In this document: in pieces, positions 1 through 13,400 of the stretch | How positions within the stretch are numbered: the first letter of the stretch is position 1 | Layout: every line of letters starts with the position of its first letter | Assembly (NCBI GenBank): GCA_019009955.1 | Contig: CM032230.1 | Span: forward strand, 101,588,001-101,652,000 | Source: Riptortus pedestris | Taxonomy: Eukaryota > Arthropoda > Insecta > Hemiptera > Alydidae | DNA length: 64,000 nucleotides | Direction: 5' to 3' | Program-made: the position numbers and the translations under genes | The notes under the pieces: generated by a model | The model's input: the letters and a program-made list of their open reading frames with translations, nothing else | Told to the model about the DNA's origin: nothing | Databases searched by the model: none

Positions 1-262
1 CGCACAAAGGCCACCTCGCGAACTAGGCAGGTGTTTGCAGATAGAAGCTTCCGGTGACATATCAAAGACTCAAGTCATTCACCTCAATCGGTTTTAATGT
101 GTTATATTTATGTCATCATTAGTCTATTAGTAGTCAGTAGTAAGGGGGATAATTCTTCATATCTTCTAGATCCACATCTTCTTCAGAGAAGAATCTAGTA
201 CTCACATTAAAAATATATCCTTGAAATAATATACAAAATTTTCGTCCACAAAAACATATGTA
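1..262. other. Unassigned AT-rich DNA
   Basis: No coding potential, RNA gene or repeat family of this window was recognised here. Confidence 0.5.
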
Positions 263-277
263 ATTTATATATATATA

Positions 278-331
<54 letters not shown>

Positions 332-640
332 TGATATCGCTCTAGCATCACAATTTTTTAGCGTTACTTAATTCGGTATTAAAACTTTTCAAGTAAAACT
401 AAAATTTCTTACAACTATCTTATTCCACATTTAATTTCCTGTAAATGTTGCTATTCTCATTCTTGATTATTAACCACGATATTTGCATTCTTTTTTTTTC
501 ATTTTCAGCCTTCAGGAAATCCCCACTCATACTCATGTCATATTAGCAATGAGCTACTTCATTTGGATCTTAAATACCATGCATTGTTTTCGTTGAACTC
601 TTGAATGTGTGAAATATGCGTAAGATTTTCCGTGTGACGC
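263..640 (+). mobile_element. HINE-like element, decayed right arm
   Basis: A (TA)n tract is followed by the family's right arm: the GCTCTAGC motif, then the TATTAACC-GATATTTGCATT block, then the tail with CTTCAG and the CTTCATTTGGATCTTAAATACC-type block. The left arm and the 3' hairpin are missing or unrecognisable. This looks like an old copy, more diverged than those near 45 or 63 kb. The class call rests on the consensus seen across the window. Confidence 0.6.
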
Positions 641-689
641 CATCGCTATGATTTTACGTTCACTGTTCGTTTGTCTCAATAACACAGAC

Positions 690-1139
690 CTTATTTAAGT
701 GTTTAATGGAAAATTAAAGACTATATTTGCTAATGGCTGAAATCAACCATGAGGAAGGGGACTGACTAATAGGGGAATAATTGAAAACTCGAAATATCAC
801 GATTACAATGATTCTAAAACATTTTAACATTTAAACCCATTGTTTATAGGGGTTGGAATTTTGATATTCTACCACTTTTGTTTTATATATGTTTTCTGTG
901 ACTCAAATATTAGCTGAGTTATACTTATTTTTTTTAAATTTCAGCTTTTTGTAAACTTTTCCGAATTTTACCTTAATTAGCTCAGTCGCTATACATATCA
1001 ACACCAAATAACATTTCAAATCCTGTTTATATAGACTTCTTACTGCGAGATAAATACAGAATATGAGATGAGATCATCAGGGTATCGTATTCAAGGGCGT
1101 TGGAAAGCCGGTTAGCTTACGCACGACCTTGTGACGGAC
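690..1139 (+). mobile_element. HINE-like element, second-type right arm with 3' end
   Basis: This is a diverged right arm with the GCTGAAATC block and an AAATATTAGCTGAG-type segment. It ends in GCTTACGCA...TGTGACGGAC, followed by T, which is the family 3' terminus. It resembles the downstream arm (unit B) of the two-arm copies at 29036-30016 and 59718-60446. Together with the fragment at 263-640 it may be what is left of one two-arm element. Confidence 0.6.
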
Positions 1140-4100
1140 TTTATTTGAGCTAAGCGAGATAAATACATACGTACAGACGGCTCAGAAAAATGAGTAGAAA
1201 TGGGTTCAGGGAAAGATCTTAACGTACAATTCTGTTGAAATCTGTAAACTGGAATTTTTCGCGATTACAATCCTTCTTTTACTTCGTATAAGGAAGTAAT
1301 AAAAAAAACAAACCTGTGTTTCAATTCCTTATTCAACTAGCCACCAGCAAAATAATATTTAAACGATATAAGATTTATTTCTCCGATTCAGCACTTCAAC
1401 TTTCAGGACTGAAATACATTTTGCAATGTTCATGTAGATTTATAACTTCCGATTTTTCATACCTAGTACTTAAAACAGATAAAATACATATTTTCTCTTC
1501 AGTTTTATAGCGTTTGGTGCGTAGTGCTTTACCAATTATTTTGTATATTGAGCGGAATAAAATAATTTCTTCCCGCTGGCGTCCATATGACAAACCTAAG
1601 CTGGTAGAGTTGGATGTGACGAGGTTACGAGCCGAATATCAACTACGATGTCGCAACAAGAATGCTAATTTGCCTTTTCTCGTCGGTCAAATATCAACGT
1701 GGGAAACGTTTACGATCTCAACTGATCTACATCACTGTGCCTTAAGTCATAAAACTCAAGCGAATTTCATTATTCTTCCCCTTTCACAGTTATAAGGAAG
1801 CATAACTCGATTCGTTTGGGAAGGCATATAAGTTTGACTTTGTTATTAAGTTCTTTCAGGCTGGAAAGTTCGGGGTGATCATCCAAGTTTTTCCGATACT
1901 TTAAGCCACCTTATATTGGAATTCTTTGTCTTATTAAATTAAAGGGTGGAAATTTGTTTTCTTCAACCCCTTTAATTGAAACCTCTATCAATTTCAATAA
2001 GGAAAAATAATTTATAACTCATTTTCTTTTCTATTCTAATTACAGTGTATTTCAGTACAAGTGTCATGTGTATAGTCGGAAATTAATTTTGATAAAGAAC
2101 TTTGATTCATTTGTAATCATATATTAATTTTTTCTTTATAAAATTGTACTCCAGACGTTTTTAGCTATTTAGTTTTTTATGAATATAGTTCTCTAATGAT
2201 ATTATCAGCACATTTTTAATTTACATATTTTTATCTATATTCTTTCCATGTAAGTGACAAACCTATCTATCTGAGTTCAACTTCTTGAGGCAAAGTTATC
2301 TTCAAAATTATGTTCCTTAATATTAAAAAAAGAAAATAAAAAAAACAGATTCAACAGGGTTCCAAAGTTATTTTAGTATATAGCTGGTGCACAAGGGTTT
2401 CGATGATAACATCAGGTGGTGGTAAGTTATTTATTTACTTTAACTATAACTACAATTATCGATAACAGCCATTAGTCGACTCTTAATCAAGATATAGTTA
2501 AGAGGATCAATTTTCAGGAATTCAACTAATTTTAAAACGTCTGGCCTTAGGTTTTCTAATGCTTCCCCTAGAATTCAACTAATGGTCAATCGTCCGTGGA
2601 ATATATATAAAACACTACAAATTAGTGCATGGTAAAATAAGATCTGAGAATCATGGTTTTCACATATTGGGTAAAATATGACATGAGTCTACATGCAATC
2701 ATTCAGTATCCACATTTCACGTCGTGTAAGTATCACATTGTTCTACCAAAAACAATTCAGTTCATGTGACTTTTAAAAGGGCATTTGTCCTCATTACTTT
2801 TTGTTAATTGTTGATTTAAAATTTTCCCATGAAATGGTGGTGTTGGTCAGTTGGCTTCAAAGTCCATTAAAAGTTACATCTTGAGATCGTTTACTCTAAT
2901 CAGAGTACAATATTATATTTTATTGCGATTTTATGTAAAACGAGTTTTGATGGACAGTATTGTAAATTAGTAATAGTCTAGTAGATAGTTTTATCTTAAA
3001 ATAAGATTAGATTCCCCAGCGTCAACGTACATGTTCTCTTAAGGTGGAAAAGAAAATCGCCTTTATAACTTAATATCTTTCACCACAATGTAACTGCCGA
3101 ACTGTAAACTGATTGAGGCGCCTTTAATGTTCGCGATGAATTTTCTCAACTTGTGTTTGTGTACAAGGATTGTAGTGGGAAGTTAGTGAATTTTGAACTG
3201 AAGCCCATACTTTACTTGGCATTACTCAGTTTTTGAGATAATTTCCAAAATGACAGTTTTAAAGAGATATTGCGAAAAACGAAGGTCACCGTCTAACAAA
3301 AGAAATAGCAATCTGATAAGCAAGAAAATGGAAAAATTGCAGTATTGTCATGGATATAATGATCCAATTTTCAAGGTGGGTGTGTGTACTCAATATGAGA
3401 TTCTAGCTCATGAATGGGTTCTTATTCTTCAACATCTGGCCTTGGGAGGTTGAGCGTTTCCATGCTGCAGGTTCAAGAATCAGCTACCACGCTTTTTTGT
3501 AGTAGTCCACCACATCGAGACTGGGCCCCAAAACCGGGTAAAACAAATCTGAGAAACGATTGAAAAATAATAAAAAGTCGAGGCAAAAATGATTTGTATT
3601 AATATTTATATAAAGTAGGCCTAAGTGTAAATAGCAGAACTCAAGACAGAAGGAGACTGAAATAGTATTAAACTTCTGTTTTACTTTCATGTTTGAATAA
3701 ATCGTCACCTATACTAAAATCTGAAGGATATAAATAGCCAGCACTGGATTCGTTCGTTGATAGTATTTTCGAGCAGTTATTATAACTGTTCTTACTACTA
3801 CTTTTGGCAATCTACGCCAGTATTCCGGTAGCTAACCTACACATTCCTGTGTAAATATAGTCAATTCCCAATTTTTGTATGAGAGGAACATTGTCCACAA
3901 CTCGAACTCAGACATGGTAAGTGTCTAGAGCAGTATTTTTCCAACCTTTTAAGGCAAATTACTCTTTCCAAGCCAAACTCACCGAATAAGACATCAACCT
4001 TTGATGAAGGGCAATAATTGCCAATTAGCGGCTAAAATTAGGATACTCCTACAATCTCTAACACATTTTATTGATTCTTTTAAACGAAAGGACCGTTGCT

Positions 4101-7100
4101 CTCTCGGATTAAACAGTAATGACGAACATTTTCTCAACTCGCCCCCCCCCTCTTCCTCCATCCATTTGAATAAGCAACATAGTACTTTTTTCCCCAAGAT
4201 TTTCTTCCTTTTAAAGAAAGACTTCAGCATCGGTTTTTAAATTACCTTCTTCCTGGTTCTTAGAGCTTCTTGCTTGGTCTCATTGGGAGTGTAACTTGCC
4301 GTCTTTTCCAAAAGTCTTTGAAAGCACTTTGCGCTGAAATAAAACACTTGTGAAGAATTGGTCGTTTTCTTCTCTCCAAGTTCACCGTTGCTTCTCCATA
4401 GGATCTCCTTTTTACCGGTACCAGACATCTACGTCAGTACTTTTCTTTTGTAGGCTTGGAAAGTTCTCATGTTTTCTTCTTCAATAGAGAACGTTCCACA
4501 GCAGTACCTAATTGATGGGCTGATAAGCCTTCCATAGCAGAGTGTATCATGAAGAAGAATTGGACTTCACTACAACCATTCTGCATTTTATATGCATCCT
4601 AATCCTGAATATAGATGTGCCCTGGTTGAACAACGTGAACTCACCCAAACAGAAGACCAATTTTTTTAGAGGTAAATCATATCATTTAGCTCTTGGTTGA
4701 ACCCATACTAAACATCTGTATTTTGCCTTATATTTCGAATTGCAACTTTTTCGGCAAGTTTAAACAGTACAGATAATAAATAGCCTCATTTTCTCTCACT
4801 TAAACAGGTCCTCAAACTGGGTTTAAATGAGAAACACAAGGAAAATATTAATAATAGGCTAAAAAGAAATAAATAACCAAAGAATACAGATAACTTCCCC
4901 TAGAGCTGGAACATAAATACTATAGCAGCTATATCATACATGGAATAAGTTAATAGCTCATGAATGCCCATTTCATGGAGAAAATGAAAAACAGGTTGAC
5001 CAGAATGGACTTGCAAATATATTGTATTTCTGTCGCACTAATAATCAGTATAATATCATAAGTGGAAATTCTCTTGAAACATGTTTTTAAATTATTACAC
5101 TGGCCATCTCTGAATTTGATGAAATATGAATGTGCTCAGTGCAGATTGCAGATAACATCTAGGACGCCGACATGTTTAAAAAAAAATGAAACAAAATCAT
5201 GAGTCAAAAGCGAGGCTTGGTTCGACAATGTCCTCTCAATATGGAGACAGCGTTTTATTACCATACTTATTACATCAGACAAAGTCTCTTCCTCGAGCAA
5301 AAAAAAAATTATAAAATTAAAAACCTCGTTGGTTAATATTTATGACCTGGTATACGTTTAAGGTAGGATGGGTATTTCAGAAGCAGCCGTTTCGGTTTAG
5401 GTTTATTTTTTTAATTTTTTTTTGGTGTGTTTATTACTGCTGTATAAATTTATTAATATATGCTAAGATATAAGAATACGATCGACAGATATAAAAGTTT
5501 GTTTTTTTAATAATATATTAAAACAGTAGTCGACTCCATCAGGTTTACTAATGCTATTCATCACCATGTGTATTTTCGATTTATTAGAGTATCTTGGCCA
5601 ACTGACTGGGCAGTCAGTTGTAGATTTTCCATCCTAGGATTAAAAGCAGGAAGATCCTGTTTTGGGAGAGATATTCTACATTTGGACCAATCAATGAGTT
5701 TCACCAATGTAAAATCAAAAGGAGTTGAGTGTACCGTTCACTAATTGAAACTGAATGAAGAGGCAGGACCATGTAGAGATGGGAGGAGGAAATAAGCTAA
5801 GCAATTAACACAGCCTACTGCTTTAACAACAAGCGCTTATATTATACAAACTAGTAATACTTCATTCACATTTTTTAAAGTCAACTCAATCATTTTATTC
5901 TGGTTATAACATACCACAATTGAGACAATAGAAATTAGAATCGTTTGAAATTTTATAAAAATAAAAAAAATTAATCTAGGAATGTAAATGTACACTAGAA
6001 AAGCTGGCATGCCACATTATTATGTGTTGGTGGTCTAAAGCTAATTAAACACAAAGCCAGTTATTAGTGTCCTGTACGTTAATAATTGTGATTACGAGTC
6101 ATCCTAAACGGTCGCCGCAACAAAATTGATCTTGATAGCCTAATCTTCAGCTAATAATATTCGAAATACATTAATTACGAACAGATGTTTATTTTCCTTA
6201 AGGCTCTCATTCCTCACTTCCTTCATCCTTCTGGCATACCATCTGAAAGAATCTGAATGTTACAATTGTTATTATCGTATCTTGCACTTCTAAATACCAG
6301 GTTTATGTAGAGTCTACCGCACAATAAAATTAGTTATATAATCTTTTGGTGGGTATAGTTTTCAATGGAAGCTGAAGCAACTGAATCCACAGAGATATTT
6401 GCCTGCCAAACAAAAGTATTAGATCAATTCTTGTAAGCAACGCCTATCTAACTTGTCAGCGTGACAGAACATAGGCCTACAAATTCCCACTATTCTACCT
6501 CTGTCTATTTGTGGAATGCTTGTCATTATATTACATGGGCCACCGAAGCCTCCATATGATCTTTCTGATCAATCTGTGACGATTCATGTCTGCTCTTGTC
6601 ACGTGTTTGCCATTATAACGTGTTAGCCTCCATCGCATGAAGTTGAGTGTTTAGTTGGTGTGATTGACTCCTAACACCAGATATTCTTCTCCAGACTGAC
6701 AGGCCTTTAGCCAGAACACTAGCAGCAGACTTGCCTTTACTGGAGATTTAGCCGAGTCGTTCTTCAGAGCGATTTTCTCATTAGTCACCGGTTATCCTAC
6801 TAGAGCGCTCTGGCAGCGAACAGAATTTTTCACTTCTTGAGGATTAAACTTGTACCTATTTTTACCATCAAATTAGCGAACGAAGTAGATGTACCAACAT
6901 CTTAATTCACAAGTCCATCGGAACTCACGTGCAAATCACTTTGTCAAACCTCACTAAAACTATCATTTGTACTCAAGTGTCCTTTTGACACTATGCTTGG
7001 AAAATGCCTTCAAATTCCAATCTACCCGAACAAGTAGAAGCGTAAAATGAATTTAAAATGAATATATGCTAGCACCTCATTGCATATCCGAGATTCACTG

Positions 7101-7292
7101 ATTCAAACCAGGCCATAGTTTGCAAAAGGATGGCACAGCCAAAAAGATAGTGCTAGGATATAAAATTTGAGGAATTCGCCGGGCTTTGTCTGCAGTGTAT
7201 AGGGCTTGTAGTTTGGTTCTTGGGCCAGAAAAACATACACCCCTAGGCACCGACTCGTCATCCCCCGACTTATCGAAGTAACGACACTTACA
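1140..7292. other. No gene recognised, 6 kb
   Basis: The longest open frames are 93 codons at 1514-1795 (+) and 60-80 codons near 3250-4430. None shows a domain, a signal peptide pattern or a codon bias that sets it apart from chance. A weak tRNA-like B box (GGTTCAAGAATC) occurs near 3470, too isolated to call. Short A and T runs are frequent. No member of the window's repeat families was recognised. Confidence 0.5.
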
Positions 7293-7855
7293 TGTCAATC
7301 TCAGAATTTTTTATTTTTTTTTTTTTACTATTAACCGCTAATACCTTTATTAGCGTTGATGAGGTTCTTTTTTCCTGTCATAGCTACTTACCATATATAT
7401 ACACCACATATAGGCACACACATAAACACTACTAAAAAATGCAAAAATTAACCTAACTTAGAATACATGAGCCCTGGAAGATTTGGCGAATAAAAATACC
7501 TACATAAAACGCGTCTTGAACATACTTACGATTTCAGAGTAGTTAGTATTTTCAAAGTGCATATTAGAATAGTAGTTGCATAGTAATCAGAACATTTTAG
7601 ACATGTTCAAGCCTTTAGGGTAATCTTCAATGTTGCTCCGACCAGTTGGACAATCAAAGCCGTATTTAGTCATTTTGATATGACAGTTAAATAGCGTTCT
7701 CTAGATGTTTGGACCGGTTTGTTGAAAATATTACACAGTTCAGTGGAATATTTGTAAAAGAATGCAAATTAAGTAGTGTTGACAGGAAAAAAGAACTTCA
7801 TCAAAGTTAATAAAGGCATTAGCGGTTAATAGTAAAATAAATCCCGAGATTGACA
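7293..7855. mobile_element. DNA-transposon-like element with long terminal inverted repeats
   Basis: Both ends begin TGTCAATCTC when read inward, and the inverted match continues for about 80-90 bp: the left arm 7293-7381 pairs with the right arm 7778-7855. The inner part of the arms (ATTAACCGCTAATACCTTTA on the left) has only a few mismatches. About 400 bp of non-coding sequence separates them. There is no transposase ORF, so this is a MITE-like or foldback element of unknown superfamily. No clear target-site duplication is visible at either boundary. Confidence 0.75.
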
Positions 7856-8670
7856 ATAATTAAACTGCTCTGAGATGCAACTAAAATTTCATTAGTCTAT
7901 CCAGGATACCCTAACTCGTGGTTAAGATGAAAGCTCCTGCTGAAATCAGCTAGTTAATATGTTAAAATGATGCCTCAGGAGCATGAGGATGTATATATAT
8001 GCCGCAAATTTGCATCCTGTCAAGCCATTTGCTAAGGACATCATGAAACCCATTGGCAGATTATTAAATGCTCCAGATGTTTATTCGACGGCATCAAGTA
8101 TCAGATAAAAAGGACATTCTCTGCTAAACCACGGTTACAGCTTCTTAAGTATTTATGAGCTATGCAAATTTAATTATTCGTCCTCATTGGACTAAGCGTT
8201 GATTTCTCTTTTGCATAAAAGGCAGCCACGGGAAGATAGCATCCGAATCCTTTGAACTGTATTTTTTCATCCTTAATTTGATATTAGCTGCTAAATTTTC
8301 GAATTATTTAATCTTCATTTCATCCACTCGTGTGCACACAGGTTTTTTTTTTGTATCATTATGTCTCGACTTCAAATATACTGCAATACATTTATGACAG
8401 GATTTCGAGAGATTATGACAGGCCAAATTGATTGAGGTGGATATCATTGTAGTGACAGATCAATCAGACAAACCGAAAAATGTATATTGAAACTACGAAT
8501 AATACACAAATGACACTAAACTTGAAAACCCTGTTGTACAAGCAATACAAAATTCCCCTAATTCATTTCTTAAATTTATTTTATATGCATTTAACTGAAA
8601 TGGAGGATGCCTGTTTTGTTAGCACTAAGCAAAACTAGCAGTATACATAAAAAAGTGTAAATTTTTTTAT
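7856..8670. other. Unassigned AT-rich DNA
   Basis: No coding region or repeat of the local families was recognised. Confidence 0.45.
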
Positions 8671-9091
8671 GAATCCTTCGCTCGGAAAATCAATTGAAGG
8701 ATGAATGATGGTGGTATTTATTTATTTTCTGTAATGTTATGCACAATATTTTTTACTTTTCTTCGTCTCAGTGTTTATAAATGAATATTAATCAACTAAT
8801 GAGAAGCTGGAAATTTTTTGTCTTGAAGAATAAAAAAAAATGGTTACCTGTTCAATCCCACTGTACTGTTCAAAATACCATGTACATCAGTAATCATAAT
8901 CATTAGCATTCATCATTATTAACATCGATAGGGTAGCTTTTTTTTTTGATACAAATATTTTCAGAGACTAACAGTAGTGGGGTCTATAAGAGAGCATTAT
9001 GATATGGAAAATCGCGATATTTCGATTCCGGTTGGTTTTCTTTGAAAAAAGTGCTCATAGGTTATAAGTTGTTTATTTTCTTGTTTAAAGT
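8671..9091. mobile_element. Helitron fragments, decayed
   Basis: The left part (8671-8790) contains CCTTCGCTCGG, followed by the GCACAATATTTT and CGTCTCAGTGTTTA blocks. These match the minus-strand Helitron 3' end at 18624-18740. The right part (8980-9091) reads on the plus strand as the Helitron 298-bp monomer: GATATTTCGATTCC, GTTGTTTATTTTCTTG and AAAGTAACTTTT. The two parts are oppositely oriented, so this is a rearranged relic. The HINE at 9092 abuts the monomer. Confidence 0.55.
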
Positions 9092-9192
9092 AACTTTTAA
9101 GAGATTCCCTTGAGGTTGAAATCATGACTTGATTTTCGAAAAACTTCCTTAAATGTCCATCCATCTCTTCCTAGGAGATGACGAGGTCTGTT

Positions 9193-9264
<72 letters not shown>

Positions 9265-9570
9265 ACATATATCTCTGTTTCTGCTCCAGAAGTCTCGTAA
9301 TTAATGTATTGTCGTTAGCAAACTCGACATATATGCATTTTAAGTGAAACTAAAGATAAAGTTCGTTAAGGGCTGAAATCGGGCAGGGGAAAGGGTAGAT
9401 TTAAAGAGACACATTTTGAAAATTCCAATGATCTCCTTTATTATACGTCAAATCGAAAAATTGTATACAACCAATCTTATTGAAAATTTAATTACATATC
9501 AATGTTGTTATAAACATATTTTGTTGATCATGAATATTAACCGAGATAATTACATTTTAAGCCTATTAAA
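9092..9570 (+). mobile_element. HINE-like element, 5' portion
   Basis: The copy starts with a decayed terminal palindrome (TAAGAGATTCCCTTGAGG), then the left arm with ATGTCCATCCATC and GGAGATGACGAGGTC. A (TA)n tract at 9199-9261 follows, then the right arm with GTTCGTTAAGGGCTGAAATC and TGAATATTAACCGAGATAA. It is interrupted at 9570. A matching 3' end of the same orientation lies at 10385-10469. Confidence 0.75.
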
Positions 9571-9578
9571 TTATAAGA

Positions 9579-9793
9579 TATACTACTCAAAAATGAATAG
9601 GGATATTGGTTATTTTTTCTTATCCTATTAATTCTAATTAAATCGATCTTAATTAAATTTCTTTTATATGGGGGAAAAAGACAATAATTTCTAATAAATA
9701 TTAATGATATTTATAATAATAAAAAAAAATATGCTAGGCCCCATACATACCACAAAACAACCAATATCCCTATTCATTTTTGGGCAGTTTATA
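9579..9793. mobile_element. MITE with Tc1/mariner-type inverted repeats
   Basis: A 215-bp element. Its ends share an inverted repeat of about 33 bp whose core is AAAAATGAATAGGGATATTG on the left, with the exact complement near 9757-9783 on the right. The ends are TATA-type, consistent with TA target duplication. It has no ORF. It sits directly after the HINE right arm at 9092-9570 and probably inserted into that copy. The arms are near-identical, so it looks fairly young. Confidence 0.8.
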
Positions 9794-10124
9794 TTAACAT
9801 TCTTTGGCGTGTGCAGTTGCGTGGTTTCTAAGAGTGGCATGAAGTAAAAAATCGTCTATTTGGTTTCTTATTTGTTTTCCTGCAAACTAAATGTAAACAA
9901 CTGTACTCATGCAATTATTATAATTTATACATTATTAGTTTCATGGATTGTTTATTTTTCCACAGATATTCTTTTATTCAAAAAATTAATTCATTTATTT
10001 TCTTTACAGGTAAGTGACTTTCAAGTTTGAACCTTATTAAAACGTAAGTATTAAATGTATTGAAAACATAAATTAATCGAAGAAGTTTCCAGGTTATTTG
10101 ATGGGAAGAGGTTATAATACCTTT

Positions 10125-10178
<54 letters not shown>

Positions 10179-10384
10179 ATTTCTATGCAGGTTCCACCAT
10201 CAGCAATATTTTCATGAGAAACACACCTGTAATTTCTAAAACTATTGGCAAATATTAAAACATATATAACACTAAAGGAAGAGGAAAAAGGTGCTTCAGA
10301 AATAAAATGTTAATATATGGTAATATCAATAGTTAGTTTATGACACATTTAATGTATTCCTGGTAAGGGGACATACTATATTGA
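9794..10384. other. Unassigned DNA between MITE and HINE 3' end
   Basis: The segment contains a (TA)n tract at 10129-10173 and the candidate recursive splice site at 10009/10010. No coding sequence was recognised. It may be unique sequence lying between two HINE pieces. Confidence 0.4.
9985..10016 (+). promoter_or_regulatory. Candidate recursive splice site (ratchet point)
   Basis: A T-rich tract (TTCATTTATTTTCTTTA) runs directly into CAG|GTAAGTGAC, with the junction at 10009/10010. A good 3' splice site thus touches a consensus 5' splice site with no exon between them, and a possible branch-point sequence (TTAAT) lies upstream. This is the architecture of the zero-length exons used to remove long introns stepwise in insects. 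A second such site lies at 63899/63900 on the same strand. This is pattern evidence only; no transcript is available. Confidence 0.4.
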
Positions 10385-10469
10385 TAATTCATTCAAAATA
10401 CCAAATATTGCTCTAATTGAACTTTTACTTTTTGAGGTAAATCTGCTTAGTTTACGCGGTGTGACGGAC
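10385..10469 (+). mobile_element. HINE-like element, 3' end
   Basis: It contains the AAATACCAAATATTG and TTGAACTTTTAC blocks, the subterminal AAATCTGCTTAGTTTACGC and the terminus GTGACGGAC followed by T. The hairpin before the terminus is shortened (TTTACGCGGTGTGACGG). It is probably the separated end of the copy starting at 9092, with later insertions between. Confidence 0.7.
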
Positions 10470-13400
10470 TTTTCATTGTGAGTCCGGGATTCACGTCCAC
10501 GATGCCAAGAAGTGCATATAACCTTGGGTATGGTTTCCACCAATAAAGAAACAGCTCAATTACTCTCTTGTAGAAATTAGCAGTTTAATAGAAATGCCAG
10601 AGAGATTTTTTGCAGAGCATAGACATTTTTGATCCTTGTGGACATTATATCTCTACAAAAATATTCCTTCTGGACATTTTGACACTTGTAAGGTAATAGG
10701 TGTTGAGTCATCTCGTCTGTATCTGCAAGCAATGAAAAAAATTTTGAAATAAACATTCGCAAGACTGAAGTCGATAAAGAGGAGGTCTGTCCAACACAAC
10801 ACTGTCCAGTATTCATTCATTCCTAGGGTTAGGCAGAATGGTAATGTACTCAGATGGGCAATTGGGTGGAAAGTTGATGTAACTGTGCGATTTACAGTAA
10901 TGGAAATTTCTTTATCAACAGATAATTAGCGATTTATTTTAATTATTGACACCTGAGAATAGTACACGTCCTTTATTCTATTATGAACATAGGCAATAGA
11001 ACGAAACCCATTCCAAAATGAGTTAGAAATAAATAATAGTTACCTAGGAACAGGAGAAAGTTGGATTATATACTAGAGTTAGGAAAGGATTCTCATAGGC
11101 CTTCTATCTTTGGATCCAATAACTTCTTTTTCACTCTGCAAACACACATTCGATCCAGCAACTCTTCTCTTTCTCTTAATCTCCTCTCTCAATCTCATTG
11201 TACTCTCTCGCTCTCTCCCTCTCTTGAGAGAAAGTATTTATATTGTTACCACAATTTTCAAAAACTACCAATTACACACAGAAACTTGAATGTGGCGAAC
11301 TCATATATCACAATATTGTCTAGCATATCTACTCATGCTGTAAGACGAATCTTATCACTCGAATAGACTGGTTTGCGATTGAGCAGTGGGATTATAATAA
11401 CCAAATTTTGAAATGTCATATTTAGAGTAACAGTTAAATTTTGAAAAAAATGTATGTAATTCCTACCCTTTGGCCTTTGGTTTTATAATTAGAAGTAAAA
11501 AAAAAAAAGTCAGGAAAACTATAAATAGCCAATAAGTAGTCAATTTAAAACCTAAGGCATGTATAACAAGCTTAAATAGTAAGCTGTACAAACACATCTG
11601 CAAAACAAAAAGTAAGAATACGATTATTAACGTACATAATTAGGAAATCTTAAGAGATTCACAGATAATAATGAATATTTTGAATAAAAAGCTAAACATA
11701 TTAGTGAAGAACACGTACAATTTATTTTATGATAAATGCTTTAAAATCACCAACAAAATAAATTTCCAAATCCGTTTTTGATGTTAATGACGGAATAGAT
11801 TTTTTTTAAAAAACATAATGTTATAAACATGTAAAAATAAAAATAAAACAATTATATAGAAGAAACAAACCAAAATATAGATTTGTATAGAAGTATGGGT
11901 ACAATAAAATGTGTGCTACGTCATTCCTGCATTGGCTTAGCCATGCTAGGAAGAACGATGCTCCATCCACCTTGCTCATTAAACTCTGCCCGATTGCCTC
12001 AAATATGTATTATCCAATCAAGGAACCAATAAGCTGGAGGTACTTCAGAGTTGGCAAAGAGGTTATAACCGACCTACAAGAGCAAGTATGGTCAAGAGCA
12101 AAATTAGCTTTTAATGACCCTGTTACATGCACTTTTAAGCAGCAGATTGGACTTCCACCAATTCGTGGAGAAAGTATCATAATTTGTTTGACTGTCGCAA
12201 TAAAAGTACATGTATAAAATTCAAAATTTTAATCTCCAATATCCTTATTTGAAGAATTTTTTGATTACTATGCAGTCCTTCCGATTTGATTGCCATTAAA
12301 ATATAAATAAATGTGAAATATATTACGAAATATTAGAAAGTAAAGATTTATATATTAGAAAAATTGAATCAAAGACAAAGTAATGTTTTTAAGGGGAAGG
12401 GTTGCCTAAGTAACCAGTTTGTCTACCCCTTTTTATTTTTTTTATACAGGAGAAAGACATCATTATTGTTAAATTGTATTATTTAATAGTATAAAGGTAA
12501 CATTCTGGCATATCTTTGATTAAATAAATTAAATGTTACAAGTTATCCGGCTGACGTTTTACTTGAAAAAAAAAACATTGGTTGCTAAATTCTGAAGGTA
12601 ACACTCAAGCCCAGCATCATAACACCCATCTAACTCATGAATAATGAATTTTAATTTTCTTACCATTCCGGAATCAAGGCTCCGTCAACTTGAATTTAGT
12701 TTGAAATTTATGTAACCTGCCAACACACAGTCGATGGAACACACATCACCTGTCATGGTGTGCTATATCAACAAAATAAATTAGAAAACAAGCCGTCCAT
12801 TTTATATTAAGAATGGAAGTACAAATTGGATTTCAAGTGTTCTTTGTATTTCACGATAAATAAAAAGGCTTTTAAACTTCATTTGTGTTTTAGTGATTCT
12901 AAAAGTGAGCCTTAAAATCAGTGGAACAGTTGATGTTGTCAATGCTATACTTAGGACCGAAAATTGTGAAGTATTGTAGTATTTTTAATATATGTATGTA
13001 AAGATTTTTAGCTTTTACTAGAAATGTAACAGAAAAAAATAGTAACACATTTAAGGGCCTAAATTGGTCAATTTACAAGTAAATTTTAATAAAAAAATAG
13101 GAGGGGCAATCGTCTTTCCTAAATATCAAAATCGCAAGATTAATATTTGGTCACAATAGAAGTTACAGGTCAACAATGATAAATATAATGAAGTAAATTA
13201 ATAGTTTTATTACATTACATGATTTCCAATTTACGCTTTTAAGGATGAAAATAAATATATATTGTTTTTTGAACAACTAATAACTGGGGAAAAATATTTA
13301 AATAAGTAAATTTATGAAAAATAAGCATTTTATATAATAATAAAAGCAATTATTGAAGTATGGTATTTGCAATTAATTTAGATTGACATATAATTGATAT

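Noticed and set aside
1514..1795. 93-codon plus-strand frame
   Set aside because: No recognisable domain, no splice or promoter context and no repeat similarity; length is compatible with chance.
3430..3485. tRNA-like B box GGTTCAAGAATC with possible A box upstream
   Set aside because: No cloverleaf and no SINE body follows; a single box match is weak.
11909..12217. 102-codon plus-strand frame
   Set aside because: Composition is more protein-like than its neighbours, but no motif is recognisable and no adjoining frame continues it; not enough to call an exon.
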